Shown: positions 11,806-22,404 of the stretch, piece after piece
Position numbering within the stretch: position 1 is the first letter of the stretch
Layout of the letters: each line of letters begins with the position of its first letter
Source of the DNA: Prostheceraeus crozeri
Taxonomy: Eukaryota; Platyhelminthes; Polycladida; Euryleptidae
Direction of reading: 5' to 3'
Assembly (NCBI GenBank): GCA_907163375.1
Contig: CAJQUW010002187.1
Location: 62,001-126,000, forward strand
Length of the DNA stretch: 64,000 nucleotides
Translations under genes and position numbers: made by a program
Notes under the pieces: model-generated
Told to the model about the DNA's origin: nothing
Database searches by the model: none
What the model saw: only the letters and a program-made list of their open reading frames with translations

Positions 11806-11828
11806 ATGGAGAGAGAGAGAGAGAGAGC
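11806..11828 (+). repeat. (GA)n microsatellite
   Basis: An uninterrupted GA-type run of about 20 bp (GAGAGAGAGAGAGAGAGAG) within the gene A intron. Confidence 0.8.
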
Positions 11829-11879
11829 AGTGCACTCACGAGTAAAGAAAATGTGTCGAATAAGTTTTTCAAGTTTATT

Positions 11880-12124
11880 TTTGAATAATGTCTTTTTTAA
11901 GCACAAATTTAAGCTTGCGCTCTATTTCAAAAGCTCTTCCGATTTGCAGAAACTTTGGTATGTGGGTAGAAAATATCAAAAAATACGTGCAATTCAAGCT
12001 TCGTGACGATTGATCATTTCTATGGATTTCCGGCAATGTTGAAAACGTAGGGAGAAAAGTCAAATGACGATAGATCAACAAAACGACCAATTTTTCAATG
12101 TTTCGCGACTTTTGGGCCGCCCTG
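11880..12124. mobile_element. Decayed Tc1/mariner end
   Basis: The segment ends in GGGCCGCCCTG followed by TA (12125-12126). Read inward this is CAGGGCGGCCCAAAAGTCGC, the form of terminus seen in the DD41D elements of this window. No matching left end or transposase is visible, so this is a one-ended remnant. Confidence 0.4.
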
Positions 12125-12400
12125 TATAGCTTGATTAAGGTGCAGGATTGCCATCTGTCATGTGTACCTTGCGACGACTTCTGTGGGATGATGAAAATGA
12201 CATAGCAAAATCTCAGCAACAGTAATCCTGGTGATTACGGTAGGATACAAAGAAATGGTGAGAAATGGAAGTCCCAAAAAAATGCGAGAAGCTCTAACAG
12301 AGCTTAAATTATTCTTTCTCGCATCTGTTGCACGATTTCATAGTTGTGATGACAGTTTTGCAAGATGATAATAGTCTTCATTTCTAAAGAAATTTATGCA

Positions 12401-12690
12401 TGCACCGTAAACTGTAGGGCACTAATTTAGGCAGGAAGCCGAAGTTTCGTGCCAGTTAGCGCCTAGTTAGTGCCTTTCTAGTGCTTCGAGGCACCAGTAG
12501 GCGTCACTAGGCACTAATAGACATCAAACCAAATATTTGCTTATCCAATGAAATCGAAGGAAAAATCAATGGGCACGAACTCGGCACTCTGAACTTCGTG
12601 CCTACTCGTGCCTTGTGTTGGCTAGAATTGATGCCTAGATTTCGTACCTAATGCAAGAGACATTTCGTGTCCTAGAGTTTATAGTGTGCA
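12401..12690. mobile_element. MITE with CACYGTAAACTNTAGG termini
   Basis: About 290 bp with imperfect inverted ends (CACCGTAAACTGTAGGGCAC at the left, CACACTATAAACTCTAGGAC read inward from the right). The interior is full of GTGCC/GGCAC words (GTGCCTAGTTAGTGCC and similar), which gives it many small self-complementary segments. No coding capacity. A second copy of one end is at 3904-3932. Superfamily not determined. Confidence 0.55.
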
Positions 12691-13308
12691 ATAGAGGCTT
12701 TAAAGTTTTGTTGAAGTAAATTGATCAAGAGAAATTAAGATAATATGTTGTGCTAAATGTCTGTAGGTAGTATGAATTGTTTTTAGGTGAAATTAAATTT
12801 CTCATCTTGATTAGGAATCCGATTGTGATATAGCGTACATGCAAGATAAAATGAAAACATGCTGGGTTGAATTTTCTCTTTTCGATCCTCGCACATATGC
12901 AGGTAGTCTATTTTCAAACACGGATAAATGTACTTAGACCAACTGTATTGACCAGTTTCCATGCAAGTTGACTCGGCACCGGTATCGTATGAGCAATATG
13001 CTCGGATATACACTAGAATTACACATGTACCAATACACCTGCACAGACTAAATACTGTTGACGATCCACTTAAAAGCGCTACAATCGCTACAAGCAGCCA
13101 TCCACTAGCATCGGTCGGCAGGAATATTTCATGCAGGGAAGTATGCGTAGTAAATCTATCATGTTTATATTAGACTGACTTATACATCGAAATTACTTAT
13201 AACTATTTCTGTAAACTATTCTAGGCCGGACTAGTTGAGAACAGGTATCCATGACTTCTAATAAGGTAGCTTCGCTTTTCGAAATGCAAGTTAACTGCAT
13301 CTGTAGTA

Positions 13309-15545
13309 CAGGCCTGTGATTAACCTATGAAAAAAATTGAGGATTTTTTGTGAAAAATTTGAGGAATGGAAATGAAGCCCAATATGATAATTGCGAGAAA
13401 AACTTCACATTTTAGCACGGATTTTGGGCCAAACTTCAAATCATGAAAGTCACAACGAAGAAGGTAACCCCAGGGTTGACCACACCACACTCGGCTACAC
13501 TTTTTGAAGTTGTGTATATTGCAAAGGAATACTGACTTGGTCATAATCACTTCCCGCGTTGTTACGAAATTAATTTGTTGCCTCAAGCATTGTCTGCTTA
13601 GAATGTGTCGAACAGAGGATGTCAGATCAAGCTGCTGATATCGCTCTGCTCCACGCTATCGTCTCCAATTCAATGATGCTTGTCAGATTTGTATACTGTA
13701 ATTTTTTGAATGTAGGATTTATCCTCAACTACATGCATCTGGGGCTTTGTAACAATCAATTTTTACGGACAAATTTGGGAGGAGAGTAACCCATAAGTAT
13801 AGAAAGCTTAAAATCGTTGACGGAATGCTTGTGACTTAAAAAAGTCAGCAATTTATTATGAAGGATACGCCACATTACACTAATTTATTAATATTACTTT
13901 ATACTGCATACGTTTTGGTGGGTCTTGTTTACTTGTTAGTGCTTTGATCACATTTCTCCGATTTACATTCAAATGAACATGAATTCTCTCATACAACACA
14001 AAACAAGTGTCGGGAACAGGCTTCCCAATTAAGTTGTTGGTCTCATACAGGCAAAGAGTGAAAGATGATCACCTCTATTCGCATGAAGTTGCGCAGAGAT
14101 ATTGACATCCACATCTTGCAGTAGACCCAGGTTGAAAATCTACCAACCCAGTACTATGTGGTTCAATGTCTTAATTAATCTAAGTTCACATACAACGATA
14201 AGCAATGTGTGCACTAGTTTCATACCAACCTGTGTTCAGCAAATTATGAAAACGATCTATAAGTGAATAATTCATCCAGGATAAATGTCGGTCGGTAAAC
14301 CCTGGAAAACGTAGCTGCAAAAAGACTCATGGGATAGCAGAGCTTCATACTAGGAGGCAGATAGACACTAAATTTAGGGACCATCCGCTTTACCCCGTCG
14401 GATGTGTTCATGTTCAGCGGAAAAAATGGAAGAGAATGAGTGAAACAAACGCTTCAGTTGATAAGAGCACTGAAATCCAAGTGGGCTGGGTTACCTATAT
14501 GCTATCACATAATGGATATAGAAGATCGATATCCATACGTTCTTAAGAAGTACAGGCATGCATTTGGCAATCCTATAGTCGCAGAAACATATAAAGGAGG
14601 TTGTGAAACAGGTCAAGATAATTAATGAAAATAATTGAATAAGCATTTTATTGTTGGAATTCTAAGCAATATTATGAAGTTAGAAGTAAAAAAATTGCTT
14701 GCAGTGTTCAAATATACAATTTCTGTAGGTTGATCGCTGTGTTTTACTCATTAAATACGTGAAAGTATTTAATGAGTGAGTTCGACAGACAATAACTTCG
14801 GACAACTTCTCTGCTTAGCAAAATAGGTCCAGACGAACCGGAACTTTTGCATCCCTGTAGCTTGCAGAAATGAAAACGACATTCAACGTATTCAACGTAA
14901 CAAAGTGCGTCAAGGTAACAAAATTAAAAAAACAAGCTAACGACTGGTTAATTTTTGATGTGCTAAATATGACATGGCTAAAAGAAAATCATTATATCCT
15001 AAAATGTCTAGAAATTTAAAAATACTTACTAGAAGGACAAGCAACGCTTCTCCTCTCATGTGGAATGAATTGGTGACTAAGTCGCTCTTTTCAAAATTAT
15101 GTTTATCACTTATATATTGAAAAGATTCTATTTAACAGTCTGCCCATTCAGATGATAAAAGGACAGGTCTGTTTCCAATCAAAATATCAGATCTAGCTAG
15201 CACAGCGGGATTACGCTATCTAAAATCTACCAGGTGTGTGAGAGAAGTTATTAAGTTATGAATCATGAGAGAAGAAAAAGAAAAGAAATATATCATGAGT
15301 GATTCATGATTAGCAGCATGGATGCACGGTACATGTTATAGGATTCTATCTTAGCTTCTTGTTTGGAAGTTTACATATCATCGCCATTCGCCGAAAAACA
15401 ATACATTATCCTACATTGAGTCTGTAGTGTGTCATATTTGAGGAATGTCTCATAGTTTAGCCATATTTGAGGAATTTTTGAGGATTTGAGGAGTAATAAA
15501 CAAATTTGAGGAATCTGAGGAATTTGAGGAGTAATCACAGGCCTG
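13309..15545. mobile_element. hAT-like non-autonomous element with CAGGCCTGTGATTA ends
   Basis: CAGGCCTGTGATTA at 13309 is matched exactly by its complement ending at 15545. Both ends are followed inward by GAGGAATTT/GAGGATTTTT repeats (four to six near the right end, 15430-15535). The length is 2,237 bp with no readable transposase. Flanks show GTAGTA on both sides, but a clean 8-bp duplication cannot be fixed. The TIR form and subterminal repeats suggest hAT. Lies inside the gene A intron. Confidence 0.6.
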
Positions 15546-15926
15546 GTAGTAGTATGAGATCAAGAATTGTAGACCTACTGGTAAGAGCCCTTTGATTTAG
15601 TTATTTAATAACATTCACGCTACTATTCAGACTTGGTTTAGGCATATCACGCATGTACACGGTAGACTTGTAGTGGTATAGAATGTCCCCTAACCTAACT
15701 GCTGAGGGCTTCAGTCGGCTAAGCTTATCAAAGCATTTTAGATTATGGGAATCATTAAGGGAAAACTCGTAAATTTTGAAAAATCCTATGGGAATGGGAC
15801 GAAGAAAACACGTCAGGAAGCCTGATAATCAATAATGTGGCGACCGGATGACTTTTACCAGCTTTGTAAATGTTTATAATGTGGAAAGAGTCAACCTGCA
15901 AGTACAGAAATCTGAGCTCAACTCAC

Positions 15927-16199
15927 CACGATAGTGATGTCAACATCCGCAGACCTCAGACCAATTCCGCTTCGACATGAGCCGACCAAGCGCACTGACC
16001 AACGATTGACGCAAATTCCATCCAACAATTTCTGCAAATCTTCACACACTTTAGCAGCTCGCCTCCCGTCACTCTCAGTCAACCTGTATTTGAAATACAA
16101 ATCCATGAGAGTGTCTTGCTCAGGTACAGAGAGTGCCTCGACTTTGGTGTAACCGTCACCCGTCGCACAACAGCCCAGAAGAGAGCTAATGCATCCCAT
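15927..16199 (-). CDS. TENT-type nucleotidyltransferase gene A, exon 1 (N-terminal 91 aa)
   Basis: The first exon encodes MGCISSLLGCC, then a helical stretch, then the nucleotidyltransferase signature GSCRSGIGLRSADVDITIV. Gly73-Ser74 and the catalytic pair Asp85 and Asp87 are in place. The ATG at 16199 is preferred over the in-frame ATG at 16223 because it has a purine at -3 and G at +4, and it creates a textbook N-myristoylation start (Gly2, Ser6) with Cys3, Cys10 and Cys11 as possible palmitoylation sites. The exon ends in phase 0 at donor GTGAGT. Splicing to 5391-6146 gives D-V-D-I-T-I-V joined to P-L-V-V. Gene B's exon 1 ends at the same alignment position and phase. A membrane-tethered RNA nucleotidyltransferase would be unusual; if translation starts at 16223 instead, the acylation signal disappears. 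Confidence 0.78.
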
Positions 16200-16511
16200 C
16201 CTCACACTGCTGTCTGTCAGCATAAATTAAGTTTGAAACGCAATTCGGATTCCCTGTTCCTGGAACTGCTGCACCTAACACTAAAAATAGAACACTCCGC
16301 GTGACTTTGAACTGCTATAGTTTGTCGACGATGTTATCATACAACACGATGGCAGACATGAGACAGCAACTGCAGGATAATGAAATTCTGGTCTGTGGTG
16401 CGTGAATTCGATAGATGCGTACATAAGTGTATATAATGTAACTATCACGATGCATTGAAATCTCTCGTATTCAGGTATTCATTGTGAAGCGAATTATTTT
16501 TATTCCCTTGT
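16200..16511. promoter_or_regulatory. Shared bidirectional promoter region of genes A and B
   Basis: Only 312 bp separate the two start codons. A TATA-like GTATATAATG at 16431-16440 lies about 75 bp before gene B's ATG. On the other strand a CTATTTTTAG-like element near 16280-16290 lies about 85 bp before gene A's ATG. Untranslated leaders must fit in the same space, so the cores may overlap. Placement is inferred from geometry; neither element is strong on its own. Confidence 0.45.
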
Positions 16512-16733
16512 ATGAATTCAAATATGGCGACAGGTCAAGAAAACTATGATTTTCACATCAATAACATGATCAATGAAGATGATTTTCAACGCGCTGAACA
16601 AGTTCGAGGTGATTTACAGAGAGCACTTTCTTGTCATCATGGTCATATTGTATCAAACTTATTCGTCATGTTACGAGGATCATGTGCGACGGGACTAGGA
16701 TGTAAGAAAGCTGCAGTGGATATTTCACTATCG
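16512..16733 (+). CDS. TENT-like gene B, exon 1 (N-terminal 74 aa, catalytic motif altered)
   Basis: Opens at ATG 16512 (MNSNMATGQE); the second ATG at 16524 has a better context and could be the true start. It encodes an N-terminal helix and then GSCATGLGCKKAAVDISLS, the counterpart of gene A's GSCRSGIGLRSADVDITIV. The Gly-Ser pair is kept (56-57), but the first catalytic Asp is Ala68 and only Asp70 remains. The exon ends in phase 0 at GTGAGA (16734), the same aligned position as in gene A, so the two genes share an ancestral two-exon structure. It lacks the N-terminal MGC motif. See exon 2 at 19103-20188. Confidence 0.75.
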
Positions 16734-16849
16734 GTGAGACAATTGGCAAAGCGAAATCATTTGTATTAAGTACTTGGCATCTGAATCAATAATTGAGCAA
16801 TCATTATTAATGTAGAATAATAGAAATACTTTAGTTAATTCGATTACCG

Positions 16850-17440
16850 TGTAACCTCTATTTGAACGCCACAAGGGGGGAAGGGTTGAAAAAAAGAGCG
16901 CCAGTTTGATGAATTCTTCTGTTTTGGCAATAGTTTCGGCTGAAATCGCCTCTCTAAGTGTAGGAAGGGTTGAATGGATTGTCTAAGTGCTCATGTCGAA
17001 GGAGAGAATTGATTGGCAATTGAAAAAGCTTAATATTGATACGTCGGTGATTCCAGGGGGCTGCACCAAATTTATACAGTCCCCGAACGTCTCCTGGAAT
17101 GTCCCATTTAAGGCTAGAGAATTGGATGTTGCACGGAGAGATGTGCTACACCAAATCCGGCAACATGCGAGCACCATCAATGGAACTTTATTTGAAGTGA
17201 ATAGTCGATGCTTGGGATTAGCTGACGAAGGATCTGATCATCAAGTCGTTCAAGGGATGCAGACTGACCAACGCTCTAAACGGCTGAGAGGATTGCAAGA
17301 TCCACGGTTTCAGGTCATACAGCCCGATTCATACTGGACAGGAACTTCTCCAGCAGGCGCGGGCCAATGGCGACATTACCAGTGAACTTATTCAGCAACT
17401 CGACGTTGATGAAAATGACGAGGACGGTTACAACTATAGA
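16850..17440 (+). mobile_element. pogo/Tigger-like transposase C-terminal fragment
   Basis: Frames here give VIPGGCTKFIQSPNVSWN, then VPFKARELD, then a KSFKGCRLTNALNG-like stretch and GQELLQQARANGDITSELIQQ. This is the C-terminal part of pogo/CENP-B-like DDE transposases (the VIPGG.TK..Q..DV..NKPFK block), with breaks between frames. The catalytic core upstream is missing. It lies in the gene B intron in the same orientation as the gene; the sequence leading into it (CCTCTATTTGAACGCC) may be a relic of an end. Confidence 0.72.
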
Positions 17441-17632
17441 GTAGGGATATATAAGTAGAGTGTCGACTCAAAAACCGCATCTGTATAAAAATGAAAATTT
17501 TTGTATGAAAAGATTCAGTTTTTTGCGGAGATTACGTTCCCATGGTCCAAAAAATTATTTGAACAGTTTTAAAAAAGTCTTGCGGAAAAAATTTTGCAAA
17601 TTTATATACTATCGAGATGACCCCTTATAAGT
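17438..17632 (+). repeat. Unclassified about 195-bp repeat, copy 1
   Basis: Begins TAGAGTAGGGATATATA and includes GCGGAGATTACGTTCCC and TTTTGCAAATTTATATACTA. It recurs at 63511-63700 with about 85% identity and again, truncated, at 63701-63741. No coding capacity and no terminal inverted repeats seen. Confidence 0.7.
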
Positions 17633-18382
17633 AGTATGAAAAAAGTTGGATATCACAAGGAATGAATATTTGCTAATACGCATCCTAACTAAGCGGGAAT
17701 TTTCAACTAAGCGAAGCTAATTTTCAAGGGAATTTCATGAGCCGCATTATAATGGAAGTCTTCATGAAAAAGTGGAGATCTGATTTTGCTTTCTTGGCTG
17801 AAATTTCAAGTTTTAATTGAATTCATGATTTCATGATTCAGTAAATCCATGTTTCATTTCTTGAATCTGAATAGCGATGTGGACCCATTTACATCTTTCA
17901 AAGTTAATTGAAATCATTGCCTTTGAATATGTGATTTTGCGCAAAATCTCAAAGCGCTTTGCAGTGGCAGTTTGCCTGTGGCATGATCACGCTTAAGAAA
18001 ATGCTCTTGAGGTTCAGCATGAAAATAATAGGAATCAATCGAATTGCTAATTTAACAAACATTAAATCTCCAAGGCTGCCACGACACTGAGAATCTGTAC
18101 AATACCATCATTCCTATTATGATCATTCAGTACTGTGGTAATCTCTTCGAAACTGCAAAATTTTTTGCATATCTCACATTTGATAACAATACCCAATTGC
18201 AATCACTTCGAGTTCATTTAATAAAATCGGATATACCCATTGGGGATTTAATAAATGCGGAGTTACTACTCTACCTAATATGCTTACCCTATGGTTTCAA
18301 CAGCGACGTGTCTTGATTTTCACCAGTGAATTTGTGATTACTTGCCAGTAATCACCCTGTATTCGTGCCTTTTGCTAATTAT

Positions 18383-18800
18383 ATACGAATAGAATTGCGC
18401 TGTAATAAAAAATGGTTCCGTAGGGTAGTTTCTCTAACTTCAAACACGTGCATGAGTATATTGCCATGTTGTCGTTTCTAACTGCATTGTTGTGAAAAAT
18501 GAAGCATGCATTTGTGATCAGCGCAACAAATTGGATCAGGTAATGACAAAATAAAATTGATTTACTGTGCCCATCAGTGAGACTATGAAATTGGTTCTGT
18601 TATCTTCACGATGGAACCACATTTATCTTTAGATTTGAATTTCTCGAAAACAGCTGTGTATTTGTGGAATCTGAGTAGATTCGTGAGGCTGAAATTTAGA
18701 AAGTAGAAGCTGTTTCGAATAGAATGCGCTGTAACAAAAAATGACTCTGTTGGGTGATTCCGCCAACTTCATACACGTTAGTAGAGAATGGACATTGAGA
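18383..18800 (+). repeat. Local direct duplication, about 90 bp, copies about 330 bp apart
   Basis: CGAATAGAATTGCGCTGTAA at 18388 reappears as CGAATAGAATGCGCTGTAAC near 18716. Both are followed by AAAAAATG and by a TTC(A)AACACGTG- or TCATACACGTT-like stretch. The sequence is inside the gene B intron and noncoding. Confidence 0.6.
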
Positions 18801-19102
18801 CATGCTACTACAGAATTTTGATAAAAAGTATCTTACATTCCTTGCGGTATCAAAAGGATAAATGACTGATAGAAGAAAAACTAAGAAGTTCAACAGAATT
18901 AACGGGATTAAGCAGTATAATGGCACGTAGGTCTTTATTTAATATCTTTCTTTCGACCTTCATTTCAGATGAGATTGGTACCTCGCACTGGAACTTATCA
19001 TCAAAGACCCCTCGCGAACTATCCAAAAACAGACTTCGACTCAGTAAGTTACTACACATGAGGAAATAAAAACTTAGTAGAATTGTTGTGATGATTTTGC
19101 AG

Positions 19103-20188
19103 ATACTTCTGAGTGTTGAGCAAGCGGCGGTCATCAGCAGACACTTCGAATCGAGATACCGTCGCCAATTAGGAGGCCGACCAAGCAAGGAGGATGAACC
19201 CCCTTTACATCTTATACACAGACAAACACGGTCATTGGTCCTTATCAACTTTACAGTCAGTGGTTACGATTCTTTGCTGATAACACAGCTGCAACTCTCC
19301 TATAAGAACTTGAATCCATTTCTTGTACCAATGGTCGCCTTTCTTAAATCCTGGAGCAAGGATAACGGTCTTCTGGGTGGACGTAAAAAATTAACAGGGT
19401 TCATGATCACATTGTTAGTCATTTTCCATCAACAAAGGCGTGCTGGAATGCCTGCTATCGAATGTCCTATTATTGGTTGCACAGATGAAACCATACGCGA
19501 GATTGCAGCTTCCCATCGGCGCGTATCTTCACCAAGAGAGTCAGTGGATATCAAGAGGCAAATATGTGACTTTTTCCAGTTCTTTGCCACATTTGATTTC
19601 CGCAATGTCATCAACATCCGAACAGGAGAAGAAGAAAACCATCCATCAGCTTCCTGGAAGCTAGATATCATGAAAATAATCCATCCAACCCGTGGAGAAC
19701 AAGGTCGAAACATTGCGGAGAAGATGGATCTTCAAAGCCGCAGAAAAATGCAAGAAATGTTTGAATCTGCTGAGAAAACCTTCCGTTCAGCTTTGGAGAT
19801 GGAGCCACGAGGAAATGAACAGATCGAAGATGAGAATGTATCAGAAGTTCCTGAAGCACATCAAAAGTTGAGACGTAGAAGAGAAGAAGAAGAAATGAGC
19901 GATTCCACAGAGGAAACTGAGAACTTCCAATCAAAAGATAGTGAAATAAATCCAAAAATTGACATTTTATCCATGAATGAAGTACAGGAGGATACAGCAG
20001 GTCAAGTTGAAGTGGTGACAGAAGGCAACGAACCTCATGATAGTGGGGGAAGAGACAATGAAGCTAAATCTATGGAAGGAAATCAAATTCCCGAAATGCC
20101 ACGAACTTCCAGAGGATTGTTTAAATCAGCAGACGAGTGGACAGGAAAACTAGCTAGCAGAAAGAATTGCGAAACCGATGACATGTGA
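19103..20188 (+). CDS. TENT-like gene B, exon 2 (probable pseudoenzyme, acidic tail)
   Basis: Begins in phase 0 after GATTTTGCAG and runs 361 codons to TGA, giving a 435-residue protein with exon 1. The first 190 residues align with gene A exon 2: HLIHRQTRSLVLINFT against KLIHETSNSDIDVSWN, NPFLVPMVAFLKSWSKDNGL against NPLVRPLIVLLKLWAKSHGI, then TGFMITLLVIFHQQ. The aligned position of the third catalytic Asp (144 in A) is Leu121. With Asp-to-Ala at 68, two of three catalytic carboxylates are lost while the fold is retained, so catalysis is unlikely. The C-terminal about 180 residues, from about 250, are rich in Glu, Lys, Ser and Asn (for example RRRREEEEMSDSTEETEN) and look disordered. No such tail exists in gene A. 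A role as regulator, scaffold or decoy partner is inference. Confidence 0.78.
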   Translation: MLLSVEQAAVISRHFESRYRRQLGGRPSKEDEPPLHLIHRQTRSLVLINFTVSGYDSLLITQLQLSYKNLNPFLVPMVAFLKSWSKDNGLLGGRKKLTGFMITLLVIFHQQRRAGMPAIECPIIGCTDETIREIAASHRRVSSPRESVDIKRQICDFFQFFATFDFRNVINIRTGEEENHPSASWKLDIMKIIHPTRGEQGRNIAEKMDLQSRRKMQEMFESAEKTFRSALEMEPRGNEQIEDENVSEVPEAHQKLRRRREEEEMSDSTEETENFQSKDSEINPKIDILSMNEVQEDTAGQVEVVTEGNEPHDSGGRDNEAKSMEGNQIPEMPRTSRGLFKSADEWTGKLASRKNCETDDM

Positions 20189-20352
20189 TAACTAAAAGGA
20201 ATCGTTGATACGTTTAGGCAGTTCTTGAGGAGGTAATTAAATCATTTAGTAATGCTGATGATGACTAGCACCACTGTATTTTTCAACATGTTGCTTGCGC
20301 ATATGTTCAGATTCACACGCCTAAGTGTTTGTAAATAGTGATGTTTTCTACA

Positions 20353-20360
20353 AATAAAGA
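20353..20360 (+). terminator. Poly(A) signal of gene B
   Basis: AATAAA within ACAAATAAAGAATTA, about 165 nt past the gene B stop. This is the first canonical hexamer downstream and a reasonable 3' UTR length. Confidence 0.5.
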
Positions 20361-20896
20361 ATTATTCAGAAATATTCAACTGCTGAGTACTGACCTAATG
20401 TACCAAAGATAGAAAGTCAATGCCCAAAACAGCCGGAAAGATTACAACCCTTCTGATTGCTGTGAACAAGGTAAGACAATCTCACTGATTGTCATAGGGT
20501 GAAGATTAGAAGAGTCATTAGATAGATGGGCTACGTATTATTCAAAAACCCAAATATCACATTGTCCAAATGATAAATAAGTTACTTGAAAGCCCTCACT
20601 TATAGTGAATAAAGCAAAACATATTATTTGCTATTATAAATTACTATAAAATGCAAAAAACGGCGAGTGCTTTACTGATGATCATATAGATCAGTGTTTT
20701 CTTTTGTGAAAAGAGAGTGCATTTTCTGAAAAGAGATTAGTGGTTGTCATTGTTGAGTAAATAGCCACTTGTGGGCTAAAAAATATTTTGGGGACGAATC
20801 TAAGTTTTATGACGATTGGCAGCCGTCAAGAAATGGTAAAGGACGCAAATTGTGTTTTCATATCCAATCCATGAAGTCATGACACTCCTTCTTCCA
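20361..20896. other. Gene-free spacer
   Basis: AT-rich, no open frame of interest, no repeat recognised. It lies between the gene B 3' end and the hAT-like element at 20905. Confidence 0.4.
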
Positions 20897-20904
20897 CAGC
20901 TGAG

Positions 20905-22396
20905 GCAGGGGTTATCAGAAATTTGCTGCATTACAACTAATTGATTGCCATCACCATTGCCAAAAAATTTCAATTATTTGGAATTAGTGTCATCGAAGAA
21001 AATAATTGCAATTAACTGATTGGTGTGATACACGAATAATTGCAATTTATTGATCGGAGACATCGAATAATTTCAATTAATTGATTGATTTGTAATGGGG
21101 AAGGTGCTTCACCGACTGCTTTACTTATAGTGCCGTTGCCCTCCATCGTATGACAAAGATTGCACTTTCAGATTTATAGCTAAGCGCATTTTATTCACAA
21201 ACTGGCAGCTTTCAACATTCTAATCAGGAATTAAGTAAATTTTATGTCCTCCCATCTAGCCGCGTGTGATTACTTATTCACTGGTTTCAATAATTTATCA
21301 TTATAATTATGATGCATGAACTCAAGTAGTAACAAAATGAATCAGTAATCACATCCAATTAAGAATATAATTCTCATACGATGATGAAAATCATCACAGC
21401 AGCCATTTATAATAGAATATAATGCTTACTAGTCTAAATTATTAATTGAAGTAGTCCCAATGAGGACTGAAGACGTTCTCCAATCCGCAAGTGTACAAAT
21501 GCAATTCCACTGTAACCATTGAATTAATCATTTCTTAAAAGAACTCAATGGAACTTTCTCGTGGCAACGAATTAAAATTGATCCGGTTTGGCCCAATATC
21601 TGGTAAAAATGGAAATCTTAAGACTTGTAAACTCATCCTGACTGTTAATATAGTAATACCATAGATTCCAAACACTGTTGCATGCACGTTCAAAACAGAC
21701 ATCTAATATACTGTTCCAACTACAGATGCTGGTAGTGGAAATAGTATAGGACAATGGTCACCATAGGTTAAGACAATTAAAAATGGATATTATAAAACAA
21801 CAGAAGACCGATGGATAAAAATTGGAAAAGTGGAGGTAAGACATAGAAATACAATGATGCTACTACACCGATTACAAGTGAACTAATGCTACACTATATC
21901 TGACACTACACATGGTGGATAATGGTAATAATGGATAAGTGGAAAGTGGATAATGGAGGTAAACAATAGAACTACAATGACACTCTGCTACACCGAAAGC
22001 AATGAAACTGTGCACACTATACCCTAATACTACACATGGAAAATACTATTTCTTCACTTGAATTTGTTGTCGCCAGTTTCTTCATCCGTCTATAATACTT
22101 CATGGAATCCAACATTTCTTCATTTGAAATACAGTACATCGACCACTACTTCAGCTACCGATTAAGTTGTAAGTATTTAATGAAATGGTACTCAACTCAC
22201 TATTCAAATTGACAATAATTATGCGACTTGCAAGATATTTAGGCCTATATAGTCCAATCAAAGCAAAAAATCGATGTCAAGAATTAGTCTACTCAAATGG
22301 TGATGATAAGCAATTGCAATTAATTGCCTCTTGCTGCAATTAAAATTTATTTAGTTCATGGCCAAGATTAATTGCAACCAATTTTTGATGACCCCT
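20905..22396. mobile_element. Non-autonomous DNA transposon, 1.5 kb, with 8-9 bp target duplication
   Basis: The inverted ends read (GC)AGGGGTTATCAGAAATT at the left and AGGGGTCATCAAAAATT inward from the right. Flanking copies are CAGCTGAG(G) at 20897 and CAGTTGAG(G) at 22397, with one mismatch. The subterminal regions are built from ATTGCAATTAATTG-type words. No transposase. An 8-bp duplication would suit hAT, 9 bp a Mutator-like element; the flanks allow either. Confidence 0.65.
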
Positions 22397-22404
22397 CAGT
22401 TGAG

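Larger units (their letters stand above)
6147..15926 (-). other. Gene A intron (9,780 bp), transposon-filled
   Basis: The intron runs from donor GTGAGT (15921-15926, read on the minus strand) to acceptor GCAG at 6147-6150. About 7.9 kb of it is accounted for by annotated elements: hAT 7899-11174 with a nested mariner, a MITE at 12401-12690, and a hAT-like element at 13309-15545. The stretches 6260-7890, 11183-12400 and 12691-13308 hold no recognisable gene, apart from a GA microsatellite and one solo transposon end listed separately. The corresponding intron of gene B is only 2,369 bp, so most of the size difference is insertion. Confidence 0.7.
16734..19102 (+). other. Gene B intron (2,369 bp)
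   Basis: Bounded by GTGAGA and by GATGATTTTGCAG. It holds a pogo transposase fragment, one copy of an unclassified repeat (17438-17632) and a local duplication (18383-18480 and 18710-18800). The remainder is AT-rich with nothing recognisable. Confidence 0.65.

Noticed and set aside
13309-15545. A clean 8-bp target duplication for this element
   Set aside because: GTAGTA occurs on both sides but the registers do not match, so only the terminal repeats are claimed.
5391-20188. Genes A and B as OAS- or cGAS-like innate immune synthases
   Set aside because: The GS...DxD fold is shared, but the P-L-V-R-P-L-I...K-L-W-A-K and Q-L-S-L-M-L-I segments match the PAP-associated region of TENT/Cid1 enzymes, and no OAS P-loop-like KGGSSGKGT or cGAS zinc-ribbon motif is present.
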